A stretch of DNA of 64,000 bases from Chlorokybus atmophyticus (Eukaryota > Streptophyta > Chlorokybophyceae > Chlorokybales > Chlorokybaceae). The translations under genes were made by a program, and so were the position numbers. The DNA lies in contig RHPI01000273.1 in assembly GCA_009103225.1 (NCBI GenBank), positions 3,156-67,155 on the forward strand. Direction: 5' to 3'. Below are positions 1-9,964 of this stretch, in pieces. Below the pieces are notes generated by a model. It was not told the DNA's origin, did not search any database, and saw only the letters and a program-made list of their open reading frames with translations. The number at the start of each line of letters is the position of its first letter. The first letter of the stretch is position 1.

Positions 1-25
1 GGGGGGTGCAGCGCGGCACAATTAC

Positions 26-2577
26 CTTTAAGTTTGCTCGAGTCCACAGTTAGCCTGGCATACCTATCCATGAAATGCCATGGATCCTCTAGTATCAGTA
101 GATGGTCTGACCCAAATCCTTGAAGCAAAGAGCTCTCCATGCTTGTCGAGTTATCACAATACACCACCTTCAACGGCTGCACGAATTTGATTGATATCTG
201 CATGCAAATACACAAAGTTCCTGTGCAGCAGGATGCAGTGTTGTGCAGCTCACATTTTGCAGCACCGCGTAGTATGCACGCTTCATGATCCTTTGCAAAG
301 CAGGAACAACTTCGGACAAGGCGGATGAGCTAGCCAGATACCATCCAATCACCTGATAATACCGCGTTAATGAGCTTGCACAATTGGCATTGTGATCAAT
401 TAGCCTCAGATGCAAGACTTGCAGATTATTTCAACCATACTTGCTTGGTTTCGTTATACAAGGTGAAGACAGCTTCAGCCACTTTGCGTCCTTCTTGACG
501 TACAAACTTGGGTAGCTTGAAGCTATGGTCCACAGCTAGTATAGCTCCACCAAGTGTCGTCATTCTCATTTTTTGCCATTCTCGTCTTGACTGACCATGC
601 TTGATGTATTGCTGAGTCAAGTACTCAGCGCTTGGCACGTACCCGCGCCATCCCTTGGGATCATCAAAAGCTCCAAACGTCGGTGGTGGCGGTATGGATG
701 TAGTGTACAAGCGAGCAAGGGCATTGCTCGGTTTATGCACATGCTCCCAAACCTCAGTGTACGCCAACAAAGTCTGTGTCCATAATAGTCATGTAGTTAG
801 TGTCATGACATCATCATGCAATCCGCATGCATATGCAACCGAACAACACCAGTCCACCAAAGCAATGTACCCGTGTGTAGTCGGTGCGGTGACTCTCTTT
901 TAGTTGCTCGCACACGTCATGGAGGGATTGACCATTCGATATGGCTCTTGTCACGAAATCAAATAAGTCCTTCTCCAAGCCTACTCGGGGTGTTAACAGG
1001 ATCTTGAACTCGTCTCTCACAAATGATGGCAGCTGCTCCAGGATTCTATCATCATAAGTGAGACAAGTAAAATCTTTGCTTTCATTACCTGCATCATCAT
1101 CACACGGTAAGTACTTGCATGTTGAAGCTATCATCATGAGGCACAATGATTGTGCCCATGACACGTGTGTAACAGCGCATACCTGTGCACTTCTTGCATC
1201 GCAGACTCATGCCATAGAGCCAATTACTACCGCGTAAGCCCGTGACTTTGCGTATGTGCTTGTACCACCCGTCGGATGTCATTGCCTTCTTGTTGCATGA
1301 GGGGCAAATGTACTGCTTAACATATTGATTGAAGAAGACATGTGGCGCCCAGTATGTCACCTACACATATACTTGCACATCGGACAACATCTATAGCACA
1401 ACTCGAGATGCATACAAGGTTACATCCACGCGCGTGCAAGCGCGCGTGAACGCCGATGGACATGCTCGCATGCGCACGGGCATGCATGTCAATCACCTCA
1501 AATCACCCCACATAGCCACTCATGTCAACAGCACTTACATGACAGTCTTTCTTGTAGAAGGTTGCCGGCGTACAATCCTCTTTCGACTTCACCTCCAACA
1601 AAGGGTTTGTGAGCGGCATTCTAATGTCCGGCCAATGCATAAGTTCCAACGGTTGCTTGAGCTGCCACATTTGGCTGACATTGTTGCGCTGAAGTTCTGG
1701 TGCATACGAGCGCACCCGCTTAGAGGCTTCTTCGTATACGGGGTGCCCCGCTCCAATCTCCTCATTGTCCATTCACACATCAATGTCAGCACATGCATGT
1801 TTACAACACATACCACGCACCACACACACGAGCCTTGGCGACCACATGCGCCCACAAGCACACACACGCGCGTATATGCATATGCGTTCACACGCATGTA
1901 AGCACGAACACGCACGCGTGCACGCAACACACCAGCCTTGGCAATCACACACGCCCATACACATTCACGCGCGCGTATATGAATATGCGCATTCACACTC
2001 ATGCACACGCATGTCAGCACGCACATGCATGCGTACACGCGCACACACCAGCCTTGGCGCCCACACGCCCATAAACATACACACGCGCACATAGATGCAT
2101 ATGCGCGTGTGCATATACTAATGTACGCACCCACGCCCGCCCCGAGAGCAGCTTGCATGCGCGCACCCGTTTTGACAAGATACACATGCGCACATACGCG
2201 TCCGCACGCACACGGGCACGCACGCACGCACGCACGCACGCTCACAAACATGTGATGTGCGCATATATATACAAGCGCATACACACTCGCACACCCACAC
2301 ACACCGTGTGTACCTATCACTTACCCTCTTGCCGCGATTGAGGTTGTGATGAGGGAGGTTGTGTGGCAGGTGGGGGAGGTGGGGGAGGTGGGGGAGCATG
2401 AGGAGAGGGAGGTGGTGGATGGACTAGCTTCAAGCTGGCAGTATCCCCTCCCAACAATGTCGCGCATGTGCACAGCCATGTAAAGAGCTTATCGCAATGA
2501 AACAAGCTCATCCACATCATGAGCATTGACAACATCATCCCCGCACTACTTAACAACATGTCCATATCTGCAACCAT
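26..2577 (-). CDS. DUF6729-type DDE transposase-like gene, multi-exon, runs off the left edge
   Basis: Likely a mobile-element gene. Seen, in transcript order: a proline-rich exon (2577-2325, donor GTAAGT), an exon near 1772-1539 (donor GTAAGT), an exon 1360-1183 with a CPSC...GWYKH...CKKC zinc-ribbon pattern typical of DUF6729 proteins (donor GTATGC), an exon 1088-871 with DRILEQLPSFVRDEF, an exon from 773 with GGAILAVDHSFKLPKF, then RYYQVIGWYLASSSA and, at 170-26, VVYCDNSTS ending at a GTAATT donor. DHSFK and YCDN fit the first two acidic residues of an RNase H-like DDE transposase. The frame between about 200 and 165 needs either a small intron or a frameshift. Family naming rests on pattern recognition; the exon structure is inferred from splice consensus and continuous frames. 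The 3' end lies outside the window. Confidence 0.55.
1775..2324. repeat. CA/CG-rich minisatellite inside an intron
   Basis: Alternating purine-pyrimidine sequence (ACAC, GCGC, CATG, GTGC) with a longer period visible from a recurring GCCTTGG landmark at 1832, 1935 and 2051, giving three diverged units of about 103-116 bp. It lies between two exon-like blocks of the minus-strand gene, so it is probably intronic. Confidence 0.7.
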
Positions 2578-3522
2578 TATGTCTCATCACATGCCTATAT
2601 TAACCACGCCTCCCATGCCGCCGCCTACGCCGCCGCCCACGCCGCCCACGCCGCCCACACAAAACCCTAGATGAACAATGTTGTGTGGACACCGAGACTT
2701 GCTCTTTTTGGCTGCATCTATGTAGATACACAGGTTGCTAAATAGATACAAGTGTCTAAAACAATGTCGTTGTATCTACATAGCAAACTGTGTATCTATG
2801 TAGATGCAGCGTGTGAGGGGTACCATACGAGTGCGTACCGCACGCTGACACATGTACCAATGGTACAGTACCGTGCAGTACTGACAGGTGACGGCGCGAC
2901 GCTTGCCGTCGATCGCTATACAGTCGGCAGTCAACAATTGTATAAGACATTGAGTAATCGATCGGTCCCTGTCGCCGCAATCCAACGGTGTGTGTATTTA
3001 CTTTGTAATGACTACCGGCAGCTCACGAGAGCCATCGATCCTTTGTATTTACTAAATACAAGAGTAGTTACAAAGCCGTCCATTCCAGCCCGAAGAGGGT
3101 TGCCGTCCCCTACTACTAACAAGGTTCCACAATGCTATCGGAGCTAAAGGTCTCGAGTTCGAGTCCCACCGGGCGCAAAAAGTTGCGCGCGAGTGGGTAG
3201 AACGAGACCGCGGTTAGAACGATCCAAGGCCGAATTAAGACCGGGTACGGCTGACTGAGTCGGCGCGCAGAGTCGCTCCTGCGCGTGGCAAATTGGCAAG
3301 TCGCCGCGGATAACTATGCGGTATGACCAGCTAGAGGCAGGTTGTGACCGGACGTGAATCAGCCCTGTCAGTTTGTGTGTCGCTGTTCAGGTAGTTCACG
3401 GTTAAAGCCGGGTTGAATGTGGTGCTTGTTGATAACTGAGTATGCTAAGAGAGCATATTCAGCCGTTTATAAGCATTACACAGCCTCTCATAGTAGCGAT
3501 TTTGCTACTGTGGCGAAGTCGG
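2578..3522. other. No gene seen; GCC-triplet stretch and an inverted repeat
   Basis: Upstream of the minus-strand DUF6729-like gene. It contains a (GCC)n-like stretch near 2605-2655 and an inverted repeat with 21-nt arms at 2712-2732 and 2789-2809 (two mismatches). A TTCGAGTCCC motif at about 3155 resembles a Pol III B box, but the flanking arms do not fold as a tRNA. I see no convincing coding sequence. Confidence 0.5.
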
Positions 3523-5101
3523 TTAAAGCCAGGTTCCACACACGGCTGAGTCGCGTGGCTGCACGTAAAGTAGCGCGGCCAAGGTACCTAGCCGGTACGG
3601 GGTCCTGAGAGGGCTGTTTTGCCGTACACGGGACGCGACGGTGAGCCACGGGTTAACGCTGGGAGGAATGTAACGCCGCACATAATACGTTACATAATCG
3701 TTACGCCTCCTCTGATGGTAACAACTTTTACTACCGCAGCAAATGACATGGCCGAGGTGGTTGTGACACGTACTTTTGGTTGCACCGCGAGGAAGGCTTG
3801 TCAAAAGAAGTGCTTCACCAACTTCATGAGCATGAGTTGTGCTTTGGCCTGATTTTGAGTCAGTAGCGGGGCTGGCACGTATGCTATAGGTAGTGGTGTA
3901 GGTGGCGCGGTTGCTAATGCTATTGGCGCAGTGGCTGACGCAGCAGGTGGGTGGGGTGAGGGTAGGGCACGTTGTTGAGTTTACTGAGTGGTCGTCTCTG
4001 CTGCTGTCATGATCTTCGTCGCTCCAGTCTATGTTGAATTTGCAGCTAGGCAATAGCCTATTTGCATCTGAGCGGCCAACCTTAGCTGGAGGCAAGCCGT
4101 TATGGCCTCTGAGCCCGCTTACATTTATCCTTCATGTATACGTGCAAACTGAGCTCTAATTTATGGTTGCCAAAGTCTCGAGGCGCTTTCATAAAACAGA
4201 GCAAGGTGTTGCAGACAGATGCTGATTGTTACATGGGGAAAATTACGGCACAAAAGCAAAATGGGTGCTGAGGACATGTGGAACGACAGCTGTCATGCCG
4301 GTGAAGGAGTTTGATTGTCTCGGGGTATGACAATATGCAGAGGAATAACAGATTGTGAGCTGGTTGGAGGCATGAGCTAGTTGAATTTTCTTGTGGAAGC
4401 ATATTTGGATAATATTAATTGTTGGATTTTATGATGGGAAGGTAGATGAGAAAGTAATTGAGGGGAAGTGCATATGTTTAACGACGCTAGTTTTAAGTGG
4501 TTATGCATTCCAAATTAGTAGATTAATGGGTTGAACAACGATGGTCCCCTAATATGAAGAGTTTGTTGCAAATTTTATATGGTGACTGATTAAGGATTGA
4601 GGGACTGGCGGGTGCCTGAGCCTACCTGAGCCTGCCTGCTGCTGCCTGAAATGTTACTTGGTGACTGTTGGGTTTGCCGTTGGCTTGAGTGGTTTGACGC
4701 AAACGGCCGCGCGCCGAAAGTATTTGTCAGTGGCACTGACCTGCCGAGAGTTGTCAACCAGTTACCCTTTGGTCGATGTGCAGACGGCCATAGGCTGGTA
4801 GTCACAGACAGCTGACAGCAATAGCCGGCAGTTTTTTTGCCGTTACACTGCTGTTAATTTGTGACCCTTACCGTTTGACCAAAGTTGGCAATTGCCATAA
4901 GCCAACACTAACATGCCATGCAGCTTGTACGAACCTTGGATCTTTGGTCTTGCAATTATAAGCCCACAATGTATATAATGTACCGGAGTGGTGAGAGTAT
5001 GTCCACTTGCAACTGAGCAGCCGACTTACGCATGAAACTACCTACAACATTTGTTCCAGCTGTCGCACTCATGCGCAGCTTGTCAACCCGTGGTGCCTGC
5101 C
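3523..5101. other. No recognisable gene
   Basis: Contains one 190-codon open frame on the minus strand (4095-3523) rich in Ser, Thr and Pro with no recognisable motif, and a short one at 4805-4590. Neither has clear splice sites or a domain. I cannot support a gene here, although these could be distal exons of the broken coiled-coil gene that lies just upstream on the same strand. Confidence 0.4.
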
Positions 5102-6046
5102 TCAGCACTTCTCCTCAACCCCCTCCTCCTGTTCCTCCTTCGACAAGTCTTCTGCTTTAACATCGGAGTCATCTTTTCCCTCGATCGCTAATAATACAGC
5201 GGCTATCTCGTCCTTCAGCTAGAATGTTAGCACCTCGCCGTGTACGCGCATGCGCTTGATGGTCGCTTTGAGAGTGACCACCTGCATTTGGTAATGCTGT
5301 AAGAGTGGCGTGCTGTCAGAGGACTAGCCCATTAGCTTACACATGCTTACCTCGTCTTTCGCTTTGTTGCACTCCGCCAGGCACACAGTCAGCCTGCCGC
5401 GCTGCTCTTAATTCACTTTGACCAACATGGCAATCTACAAGCATGCTGCTTAATTGCCGCTAAAAACATGAAACTAGGTCATGGATTACCTGTTCGTGGT
5501 ACTCCGCAGCTTCTCTTTTGCGACTTGTGAGCTCCTGCAAGTAGAAACAGGCTGTGCATTTACGAGATTGGTCATGCTGTACACGTGCATGACACTGGAG
5601 GCTATGCATGTGGTATTATTATATTGACAATGTATGTCATGTGCAAGATACTTGCGGCTGTGCATGTGCAAGCTAAAAGAACCCTATCATGTGGCATTGA
5701 CAGTGCATCGTAACCCACCTTAGTTATGCCAGTCTCGTTTGGTCCCTTTAATCATGTCGCTGTGGTCGCAGCTGCTGGTGGGTCGGATGTTCTTAGATGT
5801 AGTATTGTGGTGTGCCTTTGCCCACTCCGAGGGGGAGCCCTGTAAGATATCGCCCAAGTCACTGTTGTCATGGGATGTGCCCTTGGTAGGCATGGTGGGG
5901 TTTAACACCAAGGGCACCCCACCGGCACCTTGCGAACATAGGCTTCGTCCCGGACCTCGACCACAACGCCCACTACGCCCCTGGCAGCGCCGCCAACGAT
6001 CCACCAAACGCCACATACCCTCGGCATCACCGCCATGTAAGGGCAT
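5102..6046 (-). pseudogene. Broken multi-exon gene encoding a charged coiled-coil protein, unidentified
   Basis: Function unknown. Seen on the minus strand: an upstream coding-like block 6046-5720, then three tidy small exons flanked by AG and GT: 5534-5490 (15 codons, ELTSRKREAAEYHEQ, donor GTAATC), 5434-5351 (28 codons, donor GTAAGC) and 5281-5102 (60 codons including a terminal TGA). The residues are Lys/Glu-rich and helical, e.g. LKDEIAAVLLAIEGKDD. All three exons are phase 0, which supports the model, but the second and third each hold one in-frame stop (TAA after LVKVN, TAG after EVLTF). The junction between the first block and exon 5534 is not resolved. Likely a decayed mobile-element accessory gene, by context only. 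Confidence 0.45.
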
Positions 6047-6134
6047 AGCTTGGCGGATCCATCAATGGTGGTTTTTTGCGCAGGGACTGGCATTGCTCGC
6101 ACTTGTCAATGGTACGAAGCCATTGCCACTATAC

Positions 6135-6264
6135 AAAGGTACCATTTCAATGGTACCTTTTGGCAAAGGCATCTTCGTACTATTGAAACGGTTCAATCAG
6201 GATATTTATGCAGAGAATTAACCTTGACGTGCAATGGCTCGATCGTACCATAGTAGTGGTACGA
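6135..6264. repeat. Short inverted repeats built on GGTACCAT
   Basis: A perfect 12-nt inverted repeat with a 2-nt spacer (AAAGGTACCATT at 6135-6146, its complement at 6149-6160) and a second 8-nt pair TCGTACCA / TGGTACGA at 6243-6250 and 6257-6264. The same GTACCAT / ATGGTAC words recur near 12303-12340 and 32228-32390. Confidence 0.6.
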
Positions 6265-6415
6265 CAGAGCTAGTGAATGGCGGCCAATTTTCCCGCCTCG
6301 AGCATGCAAGGGTAGCGGCGGCAGTGGCGGCGGCGGCGGCGGCGGCTGTGCGTGTTGCTGGATATGATGATGCAGGTTACATTGGCGACACCTGTGTCGA
6401 CGTCAGTAGTGAGCT

Positions 6416-9400
6416 ATGGGAGTCCTTTGTCCGTATTGCCACATGCGCTTCACCACACGCAGCTCGGTCTACATGCACATTGTTAGCAGCAGGGTGTGCA
6501 AGCAAATCGAGCTGTATGTTGGCCAGCGTCCATTACAGTACGATGTGGGTCATGTTGAACCGGGGAGTTTGATCCAGGATGCGCACATGCTTGATGCTGA
6601 AGAATTCCTCCTTGAGACACACGCACAGCAGCAACAGGAGGAGGAGCAAGTGAACGAGGGCTTTCGATGTGTGCGTGTGCTTGAAAAACCTGTGGCACGC
6701 CAACATGGAAGTGGAGGCGTCCCTTCGCACGCGTTGAAATCCAGGTGGTATGGCTCGGAGCATGCTCTTGCAGTGGCATTTATGCAGTGCAACAACGGCT
6801 AAGGCATGTCGGCCTCTGACATGAGGCGGATCATCAAGTGCATCCGAAATGCACACTTCCTGACGGAAGAGCTCCAATGGGAGACCGGTGTGCATGTGGC
6901 CAGCTACTACCGGACCACAATTGCTTACTCTCAGTTTTAGGTGTGTTCACGGTGCATGTGCTTCAACCAACAGAGCCATGTCACATCTGCACATACAAGT
7001 GTGCTGCCGTATTAGGACTACGTGACTGCTGACCTGCGCAAACCTATAGACCCTGAGGATCAGGACATCAGCGTCACATATATGCCGGCCAAGGTAAGTG
7101 AAATGCTATACCGAATGCAGTATCGATGCAGTATCTATTCTGAGGCCAGCATGCCTGTTAATGCTCTTAGTCGGAGCAGGTATGGCTCGCACGATTGTAT
7201 GGCAATCCACATGCCGCTAATGGCTTCGATCTCCAGTACAGTGGTCACGAGCACAGCTTTGGCCATCCTTCCACGGGCTATTGGTGGAAGGATGTGGAGG
7301 TGGATTTGAGGAGAGAGGTGGGGGAAGCGTCCTACTTCAAGTAGGACCAAGTTGGCGCCTGCCATTCTATACAGTGACAAGACCACGCTGGACAGCGCTC
7401 TGGCTACCCTCAGATGGCATCGCTTGCAACTACAGTTGGGACATGTATACTGGCAACATGGGGGTTGTTATGTTAGCGCTTCTGCCGGTTATTCACGCAG
7501 TGCCCGGGCATCCCACTTGAGCGCAGGGCAAGAAATCGATCTCAATTCGGAAACGTGAGAGTTTTCATGACGCTTTGAATGTAGTGTTAGGGGATGTGAA
7601 GCGGGCGAGCTGGGAAGGTCTGCAGCTCATCGACCCGAATGGCATCGAGCGTCGTATGTTTCCCGTGCTTGCCAACTACATCAGTGACTTGCAGGTAGTG
7701 GGCATGCATGGTTGTAACCGGATGCAGCCTGCCGGCAAACAGTGCATGAAGGATGTTGTCAGTGGAGCATCTAAATTTGTCGTGTTGCAGGAGACTGCCA
7801 CACTCGCACGCACTGTATCGGGCAACCAAGCACAACATCTTTGCGATGTTTGTCTCGTCACCAAATCAGATCTGTTTGAGATGGATGAGGACCGAGGCTT
7901 TTCACACACCAGCAATACGTCAGCTATGGGCGGTCTTGCATAGCGGTGTTACGAATGCACGCTAAACAGTCAAAGAGCAGCACTCTATGCATGTCGAGGA
8001 GGTAATGGTCAAAGTACCGGCATTCGTGAGGATGAATGTCTCTCCGTGTAATCAGACAATGTAGTTTGGCAACAGAATGCACTGTGGGGTTGGCGACAGT
8101 CGCGGGTGCCGGGAGCTGACTGCTACTCTCGTCTTGCCCATGACGCAATGCATGTGCTGGGAGGCATCATTAACCACCTGTTTGCTGCTGTGTATGACGC
8201 TGCGAAGGAACGAATGCGTCCATCCATGAGACCGATTCTGCAGGCTAGGCACGTCTCTGGTGTTGCTTTTGTGTTGAACACAAAAGCCAACGACATGTGC
8301 TCACAAGCAGATGTGCACAGGCTTAATGCATGCAATGTGACTCTACGGGTTTCGCACTTCAAGGCACCCACAAGCATAGTAGATGCATGTGCTGGGAGGC
8401 ATCATCGGCCACCTGTTTGCTGCTGTGTATGACGCTGCGAAGAAACGAATGCGTCCATCCACGAGACAGAGTCTGCAGGGCAGGCACGTCTTTGGTGTTG
8501 CTTTTGTGTTTAACACAAAATCTAGCGACATGTGCTCACAAGCAGATGTGCACAGGCTGAATGCATGCAAGGCGACTCTACGGGTTTCGCACTTCAAGGC
8601 ACCCACAAGCATAGTAGATTTCTTCCAGTCCGACCACGTCTTTCAGGTGGTGGAAAAAAGTAGCGGTACTGCAGCTGCTGCCGGTCCTTTCAGACGGTTT
8701 GCTGCTCGACAGTGAGGGCAACGATTTCTTCACCATTGCTGCCGCATCGCTTGCCTTGTGGAAGAAAAAGTTGCTCAAGGCGCATGAACACACAAGAGAG
8801 ACCCTGACCACAGCCGACAACGAGCTGACTGCCTTTAAATGTGCGATGTTGCATCCGCTACTGTCGTCATATTCTGCACAGAAGTCAGGTTAGAGGATTG
8901 CAAATATGCATCAGCTCACTCATTTTGGGCCGGCAATTGTCAGTAGTGGACACCCAGATTGGTTCAGCGCCAACCGCATGAAGCAGACGCATGCCCAAAA
9001 TATAAAATGGTGGGCGCGTGGTGGCAACAACCGGGACTACCAGGCGTGTAGCCTGAAGGCATGGAGCTGTGCGGAATATGTGAGAGAGGATGGCATGGTC
9101 GTAGATCTGGAGATGCGCTCGGTCATGGCGCAGGCGCGGCAGCAGTGCTGTAAAAATGGAGAAGACGGACAAGTTGCCACGTATGGATGTGCTGACATGG
9201 AGTGAGTCTAGCCCGTACTGGAGCGGATCTACGTAGCCGCCAAGTCGCCCTGAAGACTCATTCGCCGACAAGCTGCCTGCCACCCTTGACAGCTGGTTGA
9301 GGAGGGAACAACTGGAGTTGGCCGACGGGTGGCGTGCTGTTCGCGTGGTGAAGGCGCAGCGGTGTACATGACATCAGAAGTCAGCATGGCGCGCGCAACT

Positions 9401-9770
9401 GGGATGTTCCATGGTCGGCCTTGGTTCTCTACACTTGAGTCGGAAGGTGATGAGGACGGTGTAAATGTGACGTGGTGGGCTCAGGCACTCCTTTGTCTGC
9501 GCGTGGTGGTGTGGGGTGGTAACGACGAGCGCGTGTGGAAGGAGGTTGTAATTTTCCGCTGGTACACAAAGCTGGATGTGACGAGTGACATAAAGTGCAT
9601 CGCTCTGGAATGGGAAAAGCGTCGAGGGGGTCCACATCTCGATGTTGTGACCCTGTAGCAAGTAAAAGGCATTGTCCAGCTGCTCCCCATGTATGATAAG
9701 GACAGCGCCCGTGTACAAGAGGGCAAGTATTGGGTGAACGTTCACTGCACTGCCACGTGACACATGTACT
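6416..9770 (+). pseudogene. Plavaka/CACTA-like DNA transposase relic
   Basis: Remains of a large DNA transposase. Seen in order: a C2H2-like finger CPYCHMRFTTRSSVYMHI (about 6426-6480), SDKTTLDSA (about 7375), LGNYSWDMYTGNM-like sequence (about 7425-7470), DALNVVLGDVKRASWEG and ERRMFPVLANYISDLQ (7570-7700), a C..C pair (LCDVCLVTK, about 7840), HDAMHVLGGIINHLF (about 8140-8180), and a C-terminal block with MFHGRPWFSTLESEG, WAQALLCL and EGKYWVNVHCTA (9400-9755). The order finger, SDKT, YPxxLxxGN-like, RRxFPxLAxYxxD is that of Plavaka-type proteins; family naming is by pattern memory. The frame changes several times, and a 235-bp tandem duplication disrupts the middle. No terminal inverted repeats were located. 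Confidence 0.5.
8150..8619 (+). repeat. 235-bp tandem direct duplication inside the transposase relic
   Basis: Sequence 8150-8384 is repeated at 8385-8619 with scattered substitutions; both copies start GCATGTGCTGGGAGGC and end AAGCATAGTAGAT. The period (235) is not a multiple of three, so the duplication breaks the reading frame. Confidence 0.9.
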
Positions 9771-9964
9771 TGTCTCACTACTCTGAGTTTGGAGCATATC
9801 AGTTAGTTATCATTGCATTGCTAATCGTATGCCAAAACTTTTGCATGTAAATGTGTACAATATATGGCAGCTGTCACTGCACAACTGTCACCACAATCGA
9901 ATGTTGAATGCAACATTCAACAATCAGTCAGCTGTGTGCTATCAAGCATCAATACAGTGCACCA

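Noticed and set aside
1329-1901. 190-codon plus-strand open frame
   Set aside because: It is antisense to well-supported exons of the minus-strand DUF6729-like gene and runs into the CA-rich minisatellite.
1589-2320. 243-codon minus-strand open frame rich in Cys, Val and Ala
   Set aside because: It is translation of the CA/CG minisatellite; low complexity, no domain, and splice signals place it in an intron.
3147-3178. TTCGAGTCCC B-box-like sequence suggesting a tRNA gene or tRNA-derived SINE
   Set aside because: The T stem does not pair (TCGAG versus CCCAC), no acceptor stem partner or A box is found upstream, and no poly-A or target duplication is visible.
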